From the NCBI GenBank assembly GCA_017454465.1, contig JAFTCY010000130.1, positions 1 to 45,904 on the forward strand: DNA of 45,904 nt. The letters run 5' to 3'. The stretch is from Clostridia bacterium (GTDB lineage: Bacteria; Bacillota; Clostridia; Oscillospirales; CAG-272). Positions 1 to 7,512 of the stretch are shown in pieces; position 1 is the stretch's first letter; each line of letters begins with the position of its first letter. The position numbers were made by a program, and so were the translations under genes. The notes beneath the pieces are model-generated. The model was not told where the DNA came from and did no database searches. It saw only the letters and a program-made list of their open reading frames with translations.

Positions 1-107
1 ATATGATTGTTTGCATCCCTGCCTTCGGCCTTTGCAACAGCAAGCATTTTTTTGTACATTTCTTCATCGATCCTCACTGAAAACACAGTCTTATTCTTCT
101 GGGCCAT
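1..107 (-). CDS. Ribbon-helix-helix (Arc/CopG-like) DNA-binding protein, 3' part outside the window
   Basis: Only the first 35 codons are present; the gene runs leftwards off the window. It starts at the ATG at 107-105, six bases after a strong AGGGGG ribosome site. The visible protein begins MAQKNKTVFSVRIDEEMYKK and continues with a helix rich in Lys, Ala and Glu, then GRDANNH. A short beta strand of alternating hydrophobics (VFSVRI) followed by an amphipathic helix is the pattern of Arc/CopG ribbon-helix-helix proteins, which bind DNA as dimers and are often antitoxins or autoregulators. A consensus promoter lies just upstream and faces it. No partner toxin can be seen because the window ends. 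Family assignment is by motif shape only. Confidence 0.6.
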   Translation of the reverse strand, partial: MAQKNKTVFSVRIDEEMYKKMLAVAKAEGRDANNH

Positions 108-137
108 GGATACACCCCCTACTCTGTGACCATGAAA

Positions 138-166
138 ATTATATCACCCGTAAACACCGTTGTCAA
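138..166 (-). promoter_or_regulatory. Consensus sigma-A promoter of the RHH gene
   Basis: On the minus strand TTGACA (166-161), a 17-base spacer and TATAAT (143-138) match the consensus perfectly. The predicted start is near 131, giving a leader of about 25 bases before the ATG at 107. Confidence 0.85.
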
Positions 167-201
167 TGCAGTGGATACCCAACTCCCGTCTTTCGGTTCT
201 C

Positions 202-216
202 TAGTACCAGATTTTT
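202..216. repeat. 15-bp repeat TAGTACCAGATTTTT, left copy
   Basis: An identical copy in the same orientation lies at 2092-2106, inside the right end of the IS and covering the transposase stop codon. An inverted 11-base version, ATCTGGTACTA, lies at 342-352 just downstream of the transposase promoter. This left copy directly abuts the left terminal inverted repeat. It may be a target duplication, a vestige of another IS end, or a transposase-binding module. Confidence 0.7.
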
Positions 217-262
217 TCGGCTGGTGAAGAAAAGCATATGAGAAAAAAAGAGCAAAAATGAG

Positions 263-294
263 AAAAACGTCGAAAAAAGACGTTTTTTCTTTTT
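263..294. terminator. Hairpin terminator upstream of the transposase
   Basis: The stem AAAAACGTC (263-271) pairs with GACGTTTTT (279-287) around a 7-base loop and is followed by TTCTTTTT. It lies between the left IS end and the transposase promoter, where it could block transcription entering the element from outside, a known arrangement in insertion sequences. Confidence 0.6.
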
Positions 295-303
295 GCAAAG
301 GTA

Positions 304-332
304 TTGACAAAAATATTTTTGTGTGGTATACT
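304..332 (+). promoter_or_regulatory. Transposase promoter with overlapping GGTACTA repeats
   Basis: TTGACA (304-309), a 17-base spacer and TATACT (327-332) form a near-perfect sigma-A promoter. Around the predicted start, GGTACTA occurs at 336-342 and again at 346-352, exactly one helical turn apart. The second copy belongs to the ATCTGGTACTA module also present at the right end, so the transposase could bind here and repress itself (inference). Confidence 0.8.
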
Positions 333-366
333 TATGGTACTATCTGGTACTAGTTATGGAGGGGTT

Positions 367-2094
367 ATGGCACAGTATCTGCGGATCTCAAAACAGTCGA
401 AAAGTGATGAAAAAGGCCGGTATCTTCAAATCTATGAAAACAATCATGTTCAGGGTAAGGGAACAAAAAGCAAGCTTGTCAAAACACTCGGCTATGAGAA
501 AGATATCATAGCGTCCGGTATCGAAGACCCTGTGGCTCACTATCGCAAATTGTGCAAGAAGCAGAATGAAAAAGACAGGAAAGAGAGAGAGAACAAAAAG
601 CTCGAAAAGATCACAAATGAGTGTACGGAGAAGAATGTCGGGTATTTCCTTATCCGGGCAATGCTGAAGCATCTGGGAGTCGAGGATCATATCAATCTGT
701 ACAACCTGTCTAGGAACTGTCAGTTCAATCATTACGATATGATAGAAGCTCTTGTGTGCTCCAGGATACTTTCTCCGGGGCCGGTGATAAAAGCGGCTGA
801 AGAGATCATTCCGTCACTGTACGGAAAATACAAGTTATCCAGGGACCAGATCTATGACGAGTATCCGTTCATAGGGGAAGAGTACGAGAGCATAATACAG
901 ATATTCAACCACGCGATAAAAGAGAAGTACGGCAGGAAAACATCAAAGGCATATTTTGACTGCACGAATTTCTATTTCGAGATAGATTACGAAGCCGATG
1001 ACAAAATGAAAGGCAAGTCAAAGGAAAACAGGCATGACCCGATAATCAATATAGCACTTATGCTCGATGAAGACCAGATCCCGATCGGCATGAAAATGTA
1101 CCCCGGAAACAAAAGCGAAAAGCCCGAAATGCGAAAGATGATGAAAGATCTCAAAAGTAAGGGAGATATCGCGGGAAAAACGATATATGTTGCAGACAAG
1201 GGACTGAACTGTGCTCCCAACATCGTACAGATACTTCTGGACAAAGACGGATACATTTTCTCAAAATCTGTAAAGCAGACCCCGGAAGATGATCTGAAAG
1301 ACATGATGGATGATTCGGCACCATTTACTGAAGTACGTGATGAAAACGGGAACATCCTCTACAAATACAAGGAATTTGAAGGTGATTACGAATATGAAGT
1401 CACAACCGAGGAAGGAAAAAAGAAAAAGGTGTGGCTCCCTGAAAAAAGGATACTCACGTACAATCCGAGTCTTGCAACAAAACAAATAGCTGAGATAACC
1501 AGGCTTGTTGAAAAAGCAGCAGTCCTGTCGGGTTATCAGGCAAAGAAAAACGAATACGGTGAAGCGTCAAAGTATGTAACCTTCAGATCCGTAAACACAA
1601 AGAGCGGTGAGATCCCTGATGACGTTTCCGTCATTGCCACTTTGAACCAGGAAAACATAACCAGGGACAAGAGACTTGCCGGATACAATATGCTCATTAC
1701 ATCGGAAATGAAAATGAGTGCACAAAATGTTTATTCCGTTTACCACAACCTCTGGAGAATAGAAGAATCCTTCAGATACATGAATACTTTCCTTCAGTCA
1801 CGGCCGGTGTATGTCAGCAGCAGAGAAAGCATATACGGGCACTTCCTTATCTGCTACCTTTCTCTTTTGATCATGAAACTTATCGAAATCAAGGAATTCA
1901 AAAACACGATCAGTGACGCCCGGATCACCGAGTTTATCCGCAAATTCAGAGTTGTTCTCGACAAAAAAAGCATTATCAACTGTGCGACGCTCAATGTCGT
2001 CAAACCAATCGATAATGCTCTCTCTTCCCTGAATCTGACCAGAAAGTATTTTGATGAGAAATCGGTCAATAACTTGCTCGGTTTTAAGTTTTAG
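367..2094 (+). CDS. IS1634-like DDE transposase
   Basis: This is the intact single-ORF transposase of the insertion sequence, 575 aa. The ATG at 367 is preferred over the upstream one at 304 because 304 lies inside the promoter -35 region, while GGAGGGG directly precedes 367, though with a spacing of only about 2 bases. The N-terminus (MAQYLRISKQ, then a GRYLQI strand) matches the start typical of IS1634-family proteins (IS4-like superfamily). Catalytic candidates are Asp198 in YFDCTN, Asp277 in VADKGLN and Glu466/Glu467 in the C-terminal WRIEESFRYM motif, which agrees with the Y-R-E signature of IS4-like enzymes. No frameshift or internal stop was seen, so it may be active. The stop codon TAG is part of the 15-bp repeat 2092-2106. 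Confidence 0.85.
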   Translation: MAQYLRISKQSKSDEKGRYLQIYENNHVQGKGTKSKLVKTLGYEKDIIASGIEDPVAHYRKLCKKQNEKDRKERENKKLEKITNECTEKNVGYFLIRAMLKHLGVEDHINLYNLSRNCQFNHYDMIEALVCSRILSPGPVIKAAEEIIPSLYGKYKLSRDQIYDEYPFIGEEYESIIQIFNHAIKEKYGRKTSKAYFDCTNFYFEIDYEADDKMKGKSKENRHDPIINIALMLDEDQIPIGMKMYPGNKSEKPEMRKMMKDLKSKGDIAGKTIYVADKGLNCAPNIVQILLDKDGYIFSKSVKQTPEDDLKDMMDDSAPFTEVRDENGNILYKYKEFEGDYEYEVTTEEGKKKKVWLPEKRILTYNPSLATKQIAEITRLVEKAAVLSGYQAKKNEYGEASKYVTFRSVNTKSGEIPDDVSVIATLNQENITRDKRLAGYNMLITSEMKMSAQNVYSVYHNLWRIEESFRYMNTFLQSRPVYVSSRESIYGHFLICYLSLLIMKLIEIKEFKNTISDARITEFIRKFRVVLDKKSIINCATLNVVKPIDNALSSLNLTRKYFDEKSVNNLLGFKF

Positions 2095-2106
2095 TACCAG
2101 ATTTTT
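2092..2106. repeat. 15-bp repeat TAGTACCAGATTTTT, right copy
   Basis: Identical to 202-216 in the same orientation. It supplies the transposase stop codon (2092-2094) and sits just inside the right terminal inverted repeat. Confidence 0.7.
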
Positions 2107-2122
2107 GCTCCGCCAGCCGAAA

Positions 2123-2404
2123 GCCAGGGCTTATATATCCAAACCAGCGCAGGTAAGTCTCCTTGTCGATGCCGAACTCCCCGGGATAGTTTCCGGCAGA
2201 GGCAGCACCGAGGTTCACACCGTTCAGAAACGTCTCCTCGGGTGTGCCGTCAGCGCGGGTCAGGCAGAACCTGTCACCGACGACTGCCGCCGGCATGGCC
2301 CGCTGGGCCTCTGTCCCTGTCCTGTCCGCACCGCATCCGGCCGCTGAAACGCAGCAGATGATCAGAAGTAACGCGGCGAGACGCCATAACGTCTTTTGCT
2401 TCAT
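2123..2404 (-). pseudogene. Lipoprotein gene truncated by the IS; N-terminal remnant of a TIM-barrel-like glycosidase
   Basis: The start is the ATG at 2404, four bases after GGAAGGAG. Residues 1-25 form a lipoprotein signal with lipobox VSAAGC. The remnant continues to FLNGVNLGAASAGNYPGEF and YLRWFGYI, a pattern I associate with the N-terminal start of (beta/alpha)8-barrel glycosidase-like proteins of Clostridia, in which a conserved NGVNLG strand precedes the barrel. After GYIS the frame runs into the IS right end and stops at 2084. The remaining several hundred codons expected for such a protein are absent from both sides of the IS. It lies 100 bp downstream of the alpha/beta hydrolase gene on the same strand. 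The family call is tentative; the truncation is firm. Confidence 0.55.
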
Positions 2405-2504
2405 CTTTTCTCCTTCCGGCAAACACGAGATGTATTCCGTCCGTTTTTGAGGAGCCTCCCGGCAGCCACGATCCGCGAGACCATCCCTCATGCCTGCATG
2501 CTAG

Positions 2505-3224
2505 TCATTTGTTCTTAAGAATCAGCATTGCGGTTTCCCTTTGCTGCTCCCCGGCGGTCACAGACGCTTCTCCATCACCTGACTGCTTTCCGTAGTTGCC
2601 GAACTGCGCATGGTTGCCGCCCCTGATCACATACGTCAGGGCATTCTCCGGCATGTACCGGCCGCTTTCGGACAGTTTCTTCATGTTCAGCACACCGTCT
2701 GCCGAACCGTAGATCGAGATCACCTTCAGACTGTCATCCAGCTGCTTCGCGGGATAAGCAGCGAGCAGGATCACTCCGGCCAGCTGCCCGCTGTGTTCCG
2801 CCGCATAGCCGGCTGCCATGACTCCGCCCAGTGAATGCCCGCCTATATGCCAGGTATCATAATCATACCGCGTGATCAGGTCAGCCGCCCTGTCCGCCCC
2901 GAAAAAGGCAAGGCGGAAAGGCATTCTGACAAGGAGAACGTCCATGCTTTCAGCGGCGATCAGACGCATCAACGGTGCGTAGGCAGTCTCCTCCACCTTT
3001 GCCCCAGGGTAGAAAATCAAAGCGTCGCTCTCCGAAGGTCCGTCGAACATCCAGCCGTAGTCCGTCTGCGTGACTGTCACAGACCCGTCCGATATCAGCG
3101 AGGAAAGCGCTTCAGCATCAGCATGATAATATTGTCCTGTATAAATCAGGAATACCCCGGCAAGTACCGCGATCACCAGCAAAGGAACGATCCATATCAG
3201 TTTTCTGCGTCTTGATTTTTCCAT
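2505..3224 (-). CDS. Membrane-anchored alpha/beta hydrolase
   Basis: A 239-residue protein with an N-terminal membrane anchor (residues 9-29, after a Lys/Arg-rich start) and an extracellular alpha/beta hydrolase domain. The nucleophile elbow GGHSLGG places Ser131; Asp176 (GSADG) and His205 in RGGNHAQFGNYG complete a plausible catalytic triad. The GGNHAQFG motif is typical of a family of Firmicutes hydrolases of unknown substrate (Abhydrolase_5-like). The ATG at 3224 is chosen because the anchor follows immediately and 56 upstream codons to 3392 contain no hydrophobic segment; the ribosome site is weak. A 17-bp palindrome (3254-3270) lies 30 bases upstream. Substrate unknown; esterase or lipase activity is a reasonable guess only. 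Confidence 0.8.
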   Translation of the reverse strand: MEKSRRRKLIWIVPLLVIAVLAGVFLIYTGQYYHADAEALSSLISDGSVTVTQTDYGWMFDGPSESDALIFYPGAKVEETAYAPLMRLIAAESMDVLLVRMPFRLAFFGADRAADLITRYDYDTWHIGGHSLGGVMAAGYAAEHSGQLAGVILLAAYPAKQLDDSLKVISIYGSADGVLNMKKLSESGRYMPENALTYVIRGGNHAQFGNYGKQSGDGEASVTAGEQQRETAMLILKNK

Positions 3225-3253
3225 ATCTCGTAAACCTGTCTGTAACCATTCAC

Positions 3254-3270
3254 GAAGGAACCGTTCCTTC
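3254..3270. promoter_or_regulatory. Perfect 17-bp palindrome upstream of the hydrolase gene
   Basis: GAAGGAAC and its complement GTTCCTTC surround a single C. The one-base centre is too small for an RNA hairpin loop, so a dimeric DNA-binding protein site is the more natural reading. It lies about 110 bases downstream of the predicted promoter and 30 bases before the start codon. Confidence 0.45.
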
Positions 3271-3378
3271 TCATGTATCCGGGGAAACTGCTGCGTTATG
3301 CCATGTTCCGCCTGCCCGCAAAAGGGATCGCATAACCGGGAAAGCGTCCCGCGGACGGATCGGAACAGGTCAGAACTG

Positions 3379-3408
3379 ATTATATCATACACAGAAAAAA
3401 ACAGTCTA
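3379..3408 (-). promoter_or_regulatory. Candidate promoter for the hydrolase gene
   Basis: On the minus strand TAGACT (3408-3403), an 18-base spacer and a perfect TATAAT (3384-3379). The -35 is imperfect. It overlaps an AT-rich inverted repeat, AAAAACAG-TCTA-CTGTTTTT, around 3397-3416. Confidence 0.5.
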
Positions 3409-3463
3409 CTGTTTTTGACAAATCAGCGCGGCTTTTTCTTTTTTCGTAAAGAAAAAGCTTGTA

Positions 3464-3492
3464 TGGCCAAATCGTCGATAATGTAGTAAAAT
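3464..3492 (+). promoter_or_regulatory. Weak candidate promoter for the SLH-SGNH gene
   Basis: TGGCCA (3464-3469), 17 bases, TAAAAT (3487-3492). The only good ribosome site nearby is AAAAGGAG at 3512-3519, far from the ATG chosen at 3560. Confidence 0.3.
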
Positions 3493-3559
3493 AGCAGACA
3501 GCGACAAACAGAAAAGGAGAATAAGACGCCGCATCATCAGGCGCCTTGGAAATGATCAT

Positions 3560-4996
3560 ATGAACAGTCGGGCAAACCCTGCCGGGCAAAAGAGCAAACA
3601 GGAATACCGGCCGGCCTGCAGTATGAGTGCAGCGAAGAAGACATACATCAAACGGATCGGATGCTGCCTGGCGGTACTGGCCATCATATTCTGTTCAGTT
3701 GTAAGCGTAAGTTCCGAAGAGCCATCTGACTGGGCAAAAGATGAAGTGGCGTCCGCGGTCAGCGCCGGGCTCGTCCCGGCGCAGCTGCAGCAAAACTATG
3801 ATTCTCCGGTCACCAGAGGACAGGTGGCGGGAATGTTTGTGAACCTGCTCGAAAAAGCTTCAGGCAAACCTGCCAGCACAATAATGGCTGAAAAGGGCGT
3901 GACGGTCAATGAGAACACTTTCCGCGATACGGCGGACGCATCCGTTCTCGTGGCAAACGCGCTCGGCATCATCAACGGCACCGGAAACGGAATGTTCTCT
4001 CCCGACGGGACGCTGAAAAGGGCCCAGATTGCCGCGATCATAAACAGAACAGCCGGCGTTATGGGGATAAGCACCGGCGGATTCAGCCACGGATTCACCG
4101 ATATAACCGGCAGCTACGCTTGGGCGGATTCCGAGCTTGGGTGGCCGGTGGCAAACGGAATAGTCAAGGGCGTCGGCGAAAACAGATTCAACCCCGGCGG
4201 CGACCTGACCACCGAGCAGGCAATACTCATCACCTACAGAGCCTACATCGCCCTGCGCGATCCTGTTGAAGGAAGCGATCTTTCTGACGGCGGGGCAGAC
4301 AGGTGCGCGGAACACATCTATGCCGCTCACCCGGAACTCACACCCGTGAATTATGACTCTCCATCCCTTCTGCACATCAGTGAAGACATGGGTCAGGAAT
4401 ATATAGACAAGCTGACTTTCATATGCGATTCCACGACATATTTCCTTAAGGCTTCCGGGAAGCTGAGCGGAGGATACTCGACTACGCAGATATGGACAGG
4501 TCCGGAGCGCACCCTGACCCTGGCATATCTAAGGGGATACGGCATAGTCGATCCCTTCGACGGCCAGATACGCACCATTCCCGAGTGCCTGGCGCTTCAC
4601 AAGCCCGAAGTGGTGGTCATAGCGCTCGGAATGAACGGTGTCGCATTCATGGATGAGGAATATTTCAACACAGAATATGAGAATCTTATAGGCTGGATAC
4701 AGGAAAACAGCCCCGACTCCGTTATAATGCTGCAGTCCATCTTTCCCATAACACCGGACTATATACACTGGGGGCAGATCACCAACGTATCGATCACCCG
4801 AGCCAACAGCTGGATCCTCAAGATCGCGGAAAAGCACGGTTTCAAATACATTGACATACATTCAGCCCTTCTGGGTGAGGACGGGAACTGCAAGGCGGAA
4901 CTGATCAGACCTGACGGCCTTCATCCCAACGGCGACGGACTAGATGTGATACTTGAATATCTGCGTACCCACGGAAACAGGGACATCATGCAGTGA
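3560..4996 (+). CDS. SLH-domain SGNH/GDSL-like hydrolase
   Basis: A 478-residue secreted protein. A membrane/signal segment lies at residues 33-51 after a long basic N-terminus. Three S-layer homology repeats follow (about 56-100, 120-166 and 180-230; e.g. FRDTADA, MFSPDGTLKRAQ, FTDITGSYAW), which in Firmicutes bind secondary wall polymer. The C-terminal half is an SGNH hydrolase-like domain: block I CDSTTY with Ser291, block III GMNG with Asn359, and block V DGLHP with Asp452 and His455. These enzymes are esterases or deacetylases, often acting on cell-surface glycans. The usual Gly before Asp-Ser is Cys here. The start is uncertain: no ribosome site is close to 3560, while AAAAGGAG at 3512 has no usual start codon in frame. 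The gene converges with the exporter operon across a shared terminator. Confidence 0.85.
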   Translation: MNSRANPAGQKSKQEYRPACSMSAAKKTYIKRIGCCLAVLAIIFCSVVSVSSEEPSDWAKDEVASAVSAGLVPAQLQQNYDSPVTRGQVAGMFVNLLEKASGKPASTIMAEKGVTVNENTFRDTADASVLVANALGIINGTGNGMFSPDGTLKRAQIAAIINRTAGVMGISTGGFSHGFTDITGSYAWADSELGWPVANGIVKGVGENRFNPGGDLTTEQAILITYRAYIALRDPVEGSDLSDGGADRCAEHIYAAHPELTPVNYDSPSLLHISEDMGQEYIDKLTFICDSTTYFLKASGKLSGGYSTTQIWTGPERTLTLAYLRGYGIVDPFDGQIRTIPECLALHKPEVVVIALGMNGVAFMDEEYFNTEYENLIGWIQENSPDSVIMLQSIFPITPDYIHWGQITNVSITRANSWILKIAEKHGFKYIDIHSALLGEDGNCKAELIRPDGLHPNGDGLDVILEYLRTHGNRDIMQ

Positions 4997-5031
4997 TCCC
5001 GCGGCGGTAATACACGACCCGATATGCGAAA

Positions 5032-5069
5032 AAACAGACCCCAAAGCATAGCTCTTAAGGGGTCTGTTT
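5032..5069. terminator. Bidirectional terminator
   Basis: AAACAGACCCC (5032-5042) pairs with GGGGTCTGTTT (5059-5069). It lies between the converging SLH-SGNH gene and the exporter permease. The minus-strand transcript ends in a run of six U, so it should act best on the exporter operon. Confidence 0.85.
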
Positions 5070-5098
5070 CATATTTCGGATACCACGCTCTCAGACGG

Positions 5099-6697
5099 TC
5101 ACAGCCCGGAAAAAGTCCGGGCTCCTTTTGTCATGACCAGCCGGTAAAACATGAATGACAGTCCAAAGTTCACCGCCGCGAAGATCCCGATGTACAGCGG
5201 AGCGGGGAACGCAGGAACAAGGAGCCTGAAAGCTGAAAACACTCCCATTATGACGACCGGGTACAGCATACCGGCAATAACACATACAGTCACCGGCATG
5301 CTCTGTTTTATGGGGTAGATCTCGCTGGTCCATTTCAGGTTGGGGTTCACCAGCCCCAGGAAAAGACCAAGTGTGGAAATGAGAGCGACCGCGGACAGCG
5401 GCAGCACGAAAATCGAGACGATGTCAGCGGCATCAAGTCCCGGAACCGAAAATGCGGCGCACGCGCTGCAGAACAGGGCGGGAGCCCCGGCAAAAAGGCC
5501 GTGGCATGCGAGCTTGGCGGAAAGCACCTTAGACGCCGGGACCGGCAGGGACTGAAGGATCCATACCGTTTTGCCCTCGAGCGCCACAGACGGCGCTGTT
5601 ATGTCGACCATGGAAGCCAGAAGGGATACGGCGCACGCGAGCATCACGGTGAGTGATGTCATCCCCGTGGAAACGAGTGGTCCCAGCGCGGCTGCGATAT
5701 CCCTTCCGGTAATGATGACAGCGACGCCGCCGATCAGCATCAGTATTATCCCCATCCCGCAGTTGAGCATATAGCCGGCGCTGGAGGTGAATTTCCTGAT
5801 CTCACGCACGAGCAGCGCGCCGGATACGGTTCTCGTCCTGCCCGTGTCAGCAGCCCCGCGCAGGTTTTTCTTCGCCCCGGGAGACAGGGTTACGATCTTG
5901 ATGAAAGTCTTTCTGAGAAGGAGCCATACCAGTCCGGAGATGGCGGCCACCGCGAGGACAAAGACGGCGCAGGCCGCCCAGTCTCCGGTGGGAGCAGCAC
6001 CGAAGAAACGCAGGAAAGAGATTCTTTCCCCGACTTTTTCTCCATCCGCGACCAGCCCTGAGATCACGTTTCTGGCGTTGAAGCTTAGAAAATAATACAG
6101 TCCGATCAGCACCACCGCGATTATCACGGTGAGTACGCTCCTGTTCTTCAGCCTGACCATCAGCTTCGCAACAACAAAACCGAGGAGGCAGGATATGTCA
6201 AGAACGAGCAAGCTGATCCCCGCGGCCCAGAGCAGCCATGTCAGAACGACGGAAATGCTGAACCTGACGCCTATGCAGTAGGCGAAGACCGAGGGCAGGA
6301 AGATAATGCCCGAATAGACCAGCCCCATCAGATAGACCCCGGCGATCCTTGACACTATGATGCTGCCTACTGGTATCGGCAGAGACAGCAAAAGGTCGTT
6401 ATCCTTCGCCAGGTAAAGACTTGAGGCTGTGCTGAACACGCTTCCCATTGCGCCGAACAGGACCGACACCAGGCCTATGATGAGAAAATACAGCCAGTCC
6501 ATCCCGCCGAAGGCCAGCCCAAGCAGCGCGACGGAAAGCGTCACACCTATATTGACCAGCAGAAATCCCATCAGTACGGCATACAGAACGATCCTTGCCG
6601 CGATCTGCCCCCCGGAACGCATCGCGTTCCTTTTCGGGTCGAAGAAAAACGACCTGAATATCTCCCTGAACTGTTTTTTGAGAAGGGTCCTAGTCAT
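5099..6697 (-). CDS. ABC-2-type exporter permease
   Basis: A 532-residue integral membrane protein with roughly twelve hydrophobic segments in two halves, separated by a soluble stretch around residues 285-310. The N-terminal half contains DNDLLLSLPIPVGSI, a motif typical of putative ABC exporter permeases of Firmicutes in which a cytoplasmic loop couples to the ATPase. The ATG at 6697 overlaps the ATPase stop by 8 bases (ATGACTAG) and is preceded by GGAGG inside the ATPase gene; the longer frame starting at 6754 is rejected on that basis. It forms a heteromeric exporter with the neighbouring ATPase. The substrate cannot be read from sequence; peptides, lipids or drugs are all possible. Confidence 0.85.
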   Translation of the reverse strand: MTRTLLKKQFREIFRSFFFDPKRNAMRSGGQIAARIVLYAVLMGFLLVNIGVTLSVALLGLAFGGMDWLYFLIIGLVSVLFGAMGSVFSTASSLYLAKDNDLLLSLPIPVGSIIVSRIAGVYLMGLVYSGIIFLPSVFAYCIGVRFSISVVLTWLLWAAGISLLVLDISCLLGFVVAKLMVRLKNRSVLTVIIAVVLIGLYYFLSFNARNVISGLVADGEKVGERISFLRFFGAAPTGDWAACAVFVLAVAAISGLVWLLLRKTFIKIVTLSPGAKKNLRGAADTGRTRTVSGALLVREIRKFTSSAGYMLNCGMGIILMLIGGVAVIITGRDIAAALGPLVSTGMTSLTVMLACAVSLLASMVDITAPSVALEGKTVWILQSLPVPASKVLSAKLACHGLFAGAPALFCSACAAFSVPGLDAADIVSIFVLPLSAVALISTLGLFLGLVNPNLKWTSEIYPIKQSMPVTVCVIAGMLYPVVIMGVFSAFRLLVPAFPAPLYIGIFAAVNFGLSFMFYRLVMTKGARTFSGL

Positions 6698-7403
6698 TTT
6701 TTGCCTCCAGCTCCAGAAAAACGTCTTCCAGGCTGTCATCGCCTTTGACCTCATCCATGGTCCCTGAGCGGATCAGTTTTCCCTGCCTGATGATGGCTAC
6801 CTTGTCGCAAAGCTTTTCAGCCACTTCCAGCACATGGGTCGAAAAGAAGATCGATCCTCCTCTGTCGCAGAACTCCCTCATCATCTCCTTCAGCGTATGG
6901 GAAGCCACCGGGTCCAGGCCCACAAAGGGCTCATCCATAAGTATCAGTCCGGGCTCATGGATCCACGCCGAAATGATCGCCAGCTTCTGCTTCATTCCGT
7001 GGGAATAAGCCGACACCGGCTGCCCGAGATCCTTCGTAAGCCCGAACATTTCAGAGTACCTGCCGATCCTTTCAGTTCTCTCCTCTTTCCCGAGTCCGAA
7101 AATGTCAGCCACGAAGCCGAGATACTGGGCACCGGACATAAAATCATACAGATCCGGATTATCGGGAATGTAGGCCATTTTCCTTTTGCACCCTATCGGA
7201 TCCTTCGTTATGTCCGTTCCGTCCACAAGGATACTGCCCGAGTCAAAAGACTGGATGCCGGCAACAGACCTCAGAGTCGTCGTCTTGCCTGCCCCGTTGT
7301 GGCCTATGAAGCCGTACACCTCTCCCCTCGCTATGTGCAGGGTAAGGCTGTCCACTGCGGCGTGGTCTCCGTATCTTTTCGTAAGTTCCGTGATCCTGAG
7401 CAT
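6690..7403 (-). CDS. ABC transporter ATP-binding protein
   Basis: The 237-residue ATPase partner of the downstream permease. It has Walker A GHNGAGKT (34-41), a signature region SAYSHGMKQ (131-139, variant of LSGGQ), Walker B LILMDEP (153-159), D-loop GLD and the switch His190 (FSTHV). The size and the C-terminal tail fit the CcmA/drug-exporter class. The ATG at 7403 follows GGAGAG by about seven bases and begins at the conserved first strand MLRITELTKRYG; a longer frame from 7484 would run across the promoter. Divergent from the LuxR-type regulator with 185 bp between the start codons, which suggests, but does not prove, that the regulator controls the exporter. Confidence 0.93.
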   Translation of the reverse strand: MLRITELTKRYGDHAAVDSLTLHIARGEVYGFIGHNGAGKTTTLRSVAGIQSFDSGSILVDGTDITKDPIGCKRKMAYIPDNPDLYDFMSGAQYLGFVADIFGLGKEERTERIGRYSEMFGLTKDLGQPVSAYSHGMKQKLAIISAWIHEPGLILMDEPFVGLDPVASHTLKEMMREFCDRGGSIFFSTHVLEVAEKLCDKVAIIRQGKLIRSGTMDEVKGDDSLEDVFLELEAKND

Positions 7404-7445
7404 GATTTCTCTCCAAATAATCAAAATAATCAAATATTCCGCCAT

Positions 7446-7454
7446 ATTATACCA
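7446..7454 (-). promoter_or_regulatory. Extended -10 promoter of the exporter operon
   Basis: Minus strand TGG followed by TATAAT (7454-7446); no good -35 is visible, as expected for an extended -10. The leader contains two adjacent copies of TGATTATTT (around 7418-7436). Confidence 0.55.
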
Positions 7455-7512
7455 TATTGCCTGAGAAATATCTCCTTTTTTCATTGCATGTCATCTTGAA
7501 GTGGAGCCGGAA

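Larger units (their letters stand above)
215..2122 (+). mobile_element. IS1634-like insertion sequence
   Basis: The proposed ends are imperfect inverted repeats: TTTCGGCTGG at 215-224 and its complement CCAGCCGAAA at 2113-2122 are identical over 10 bp, and similarity continues inward to about 16 of 20. Inside, in order, are a terminator-like hairpin (263-287), a consensus promoter (304-332), an inverted ATCTGGTACTA module (342-352), one DDE transposase gene, and a further copy of the module at its stop codon. No short target duplication is visible next to these ends. On the right the element truncates a lipoprotein gene; the rest of that gene is not on the left side, so insertion was accompanied or followed by rearrangement. 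The exact ends are inferred. Confidence 0.65.

Noticed and set aside
119-310. Minus-strand frame of 63 codons at the left IS end
   Set aside because: It runs through the IS left end and then through the consensus promoter of the RHH gene; no ribosome site. Read-through from the truncated lipoprotein frame via the 15-bp repeat gives the same tail but is not a plausible gene.
342-2103. Alternative IS limits defined by ATCTGGTACTA/TAGTACCAGAT
   Set aside because: This would leave the transposase promoter outside the element and gives no target duplication; the outer inverted repeats at 215 and 2122 are longer and enclose the promoter.
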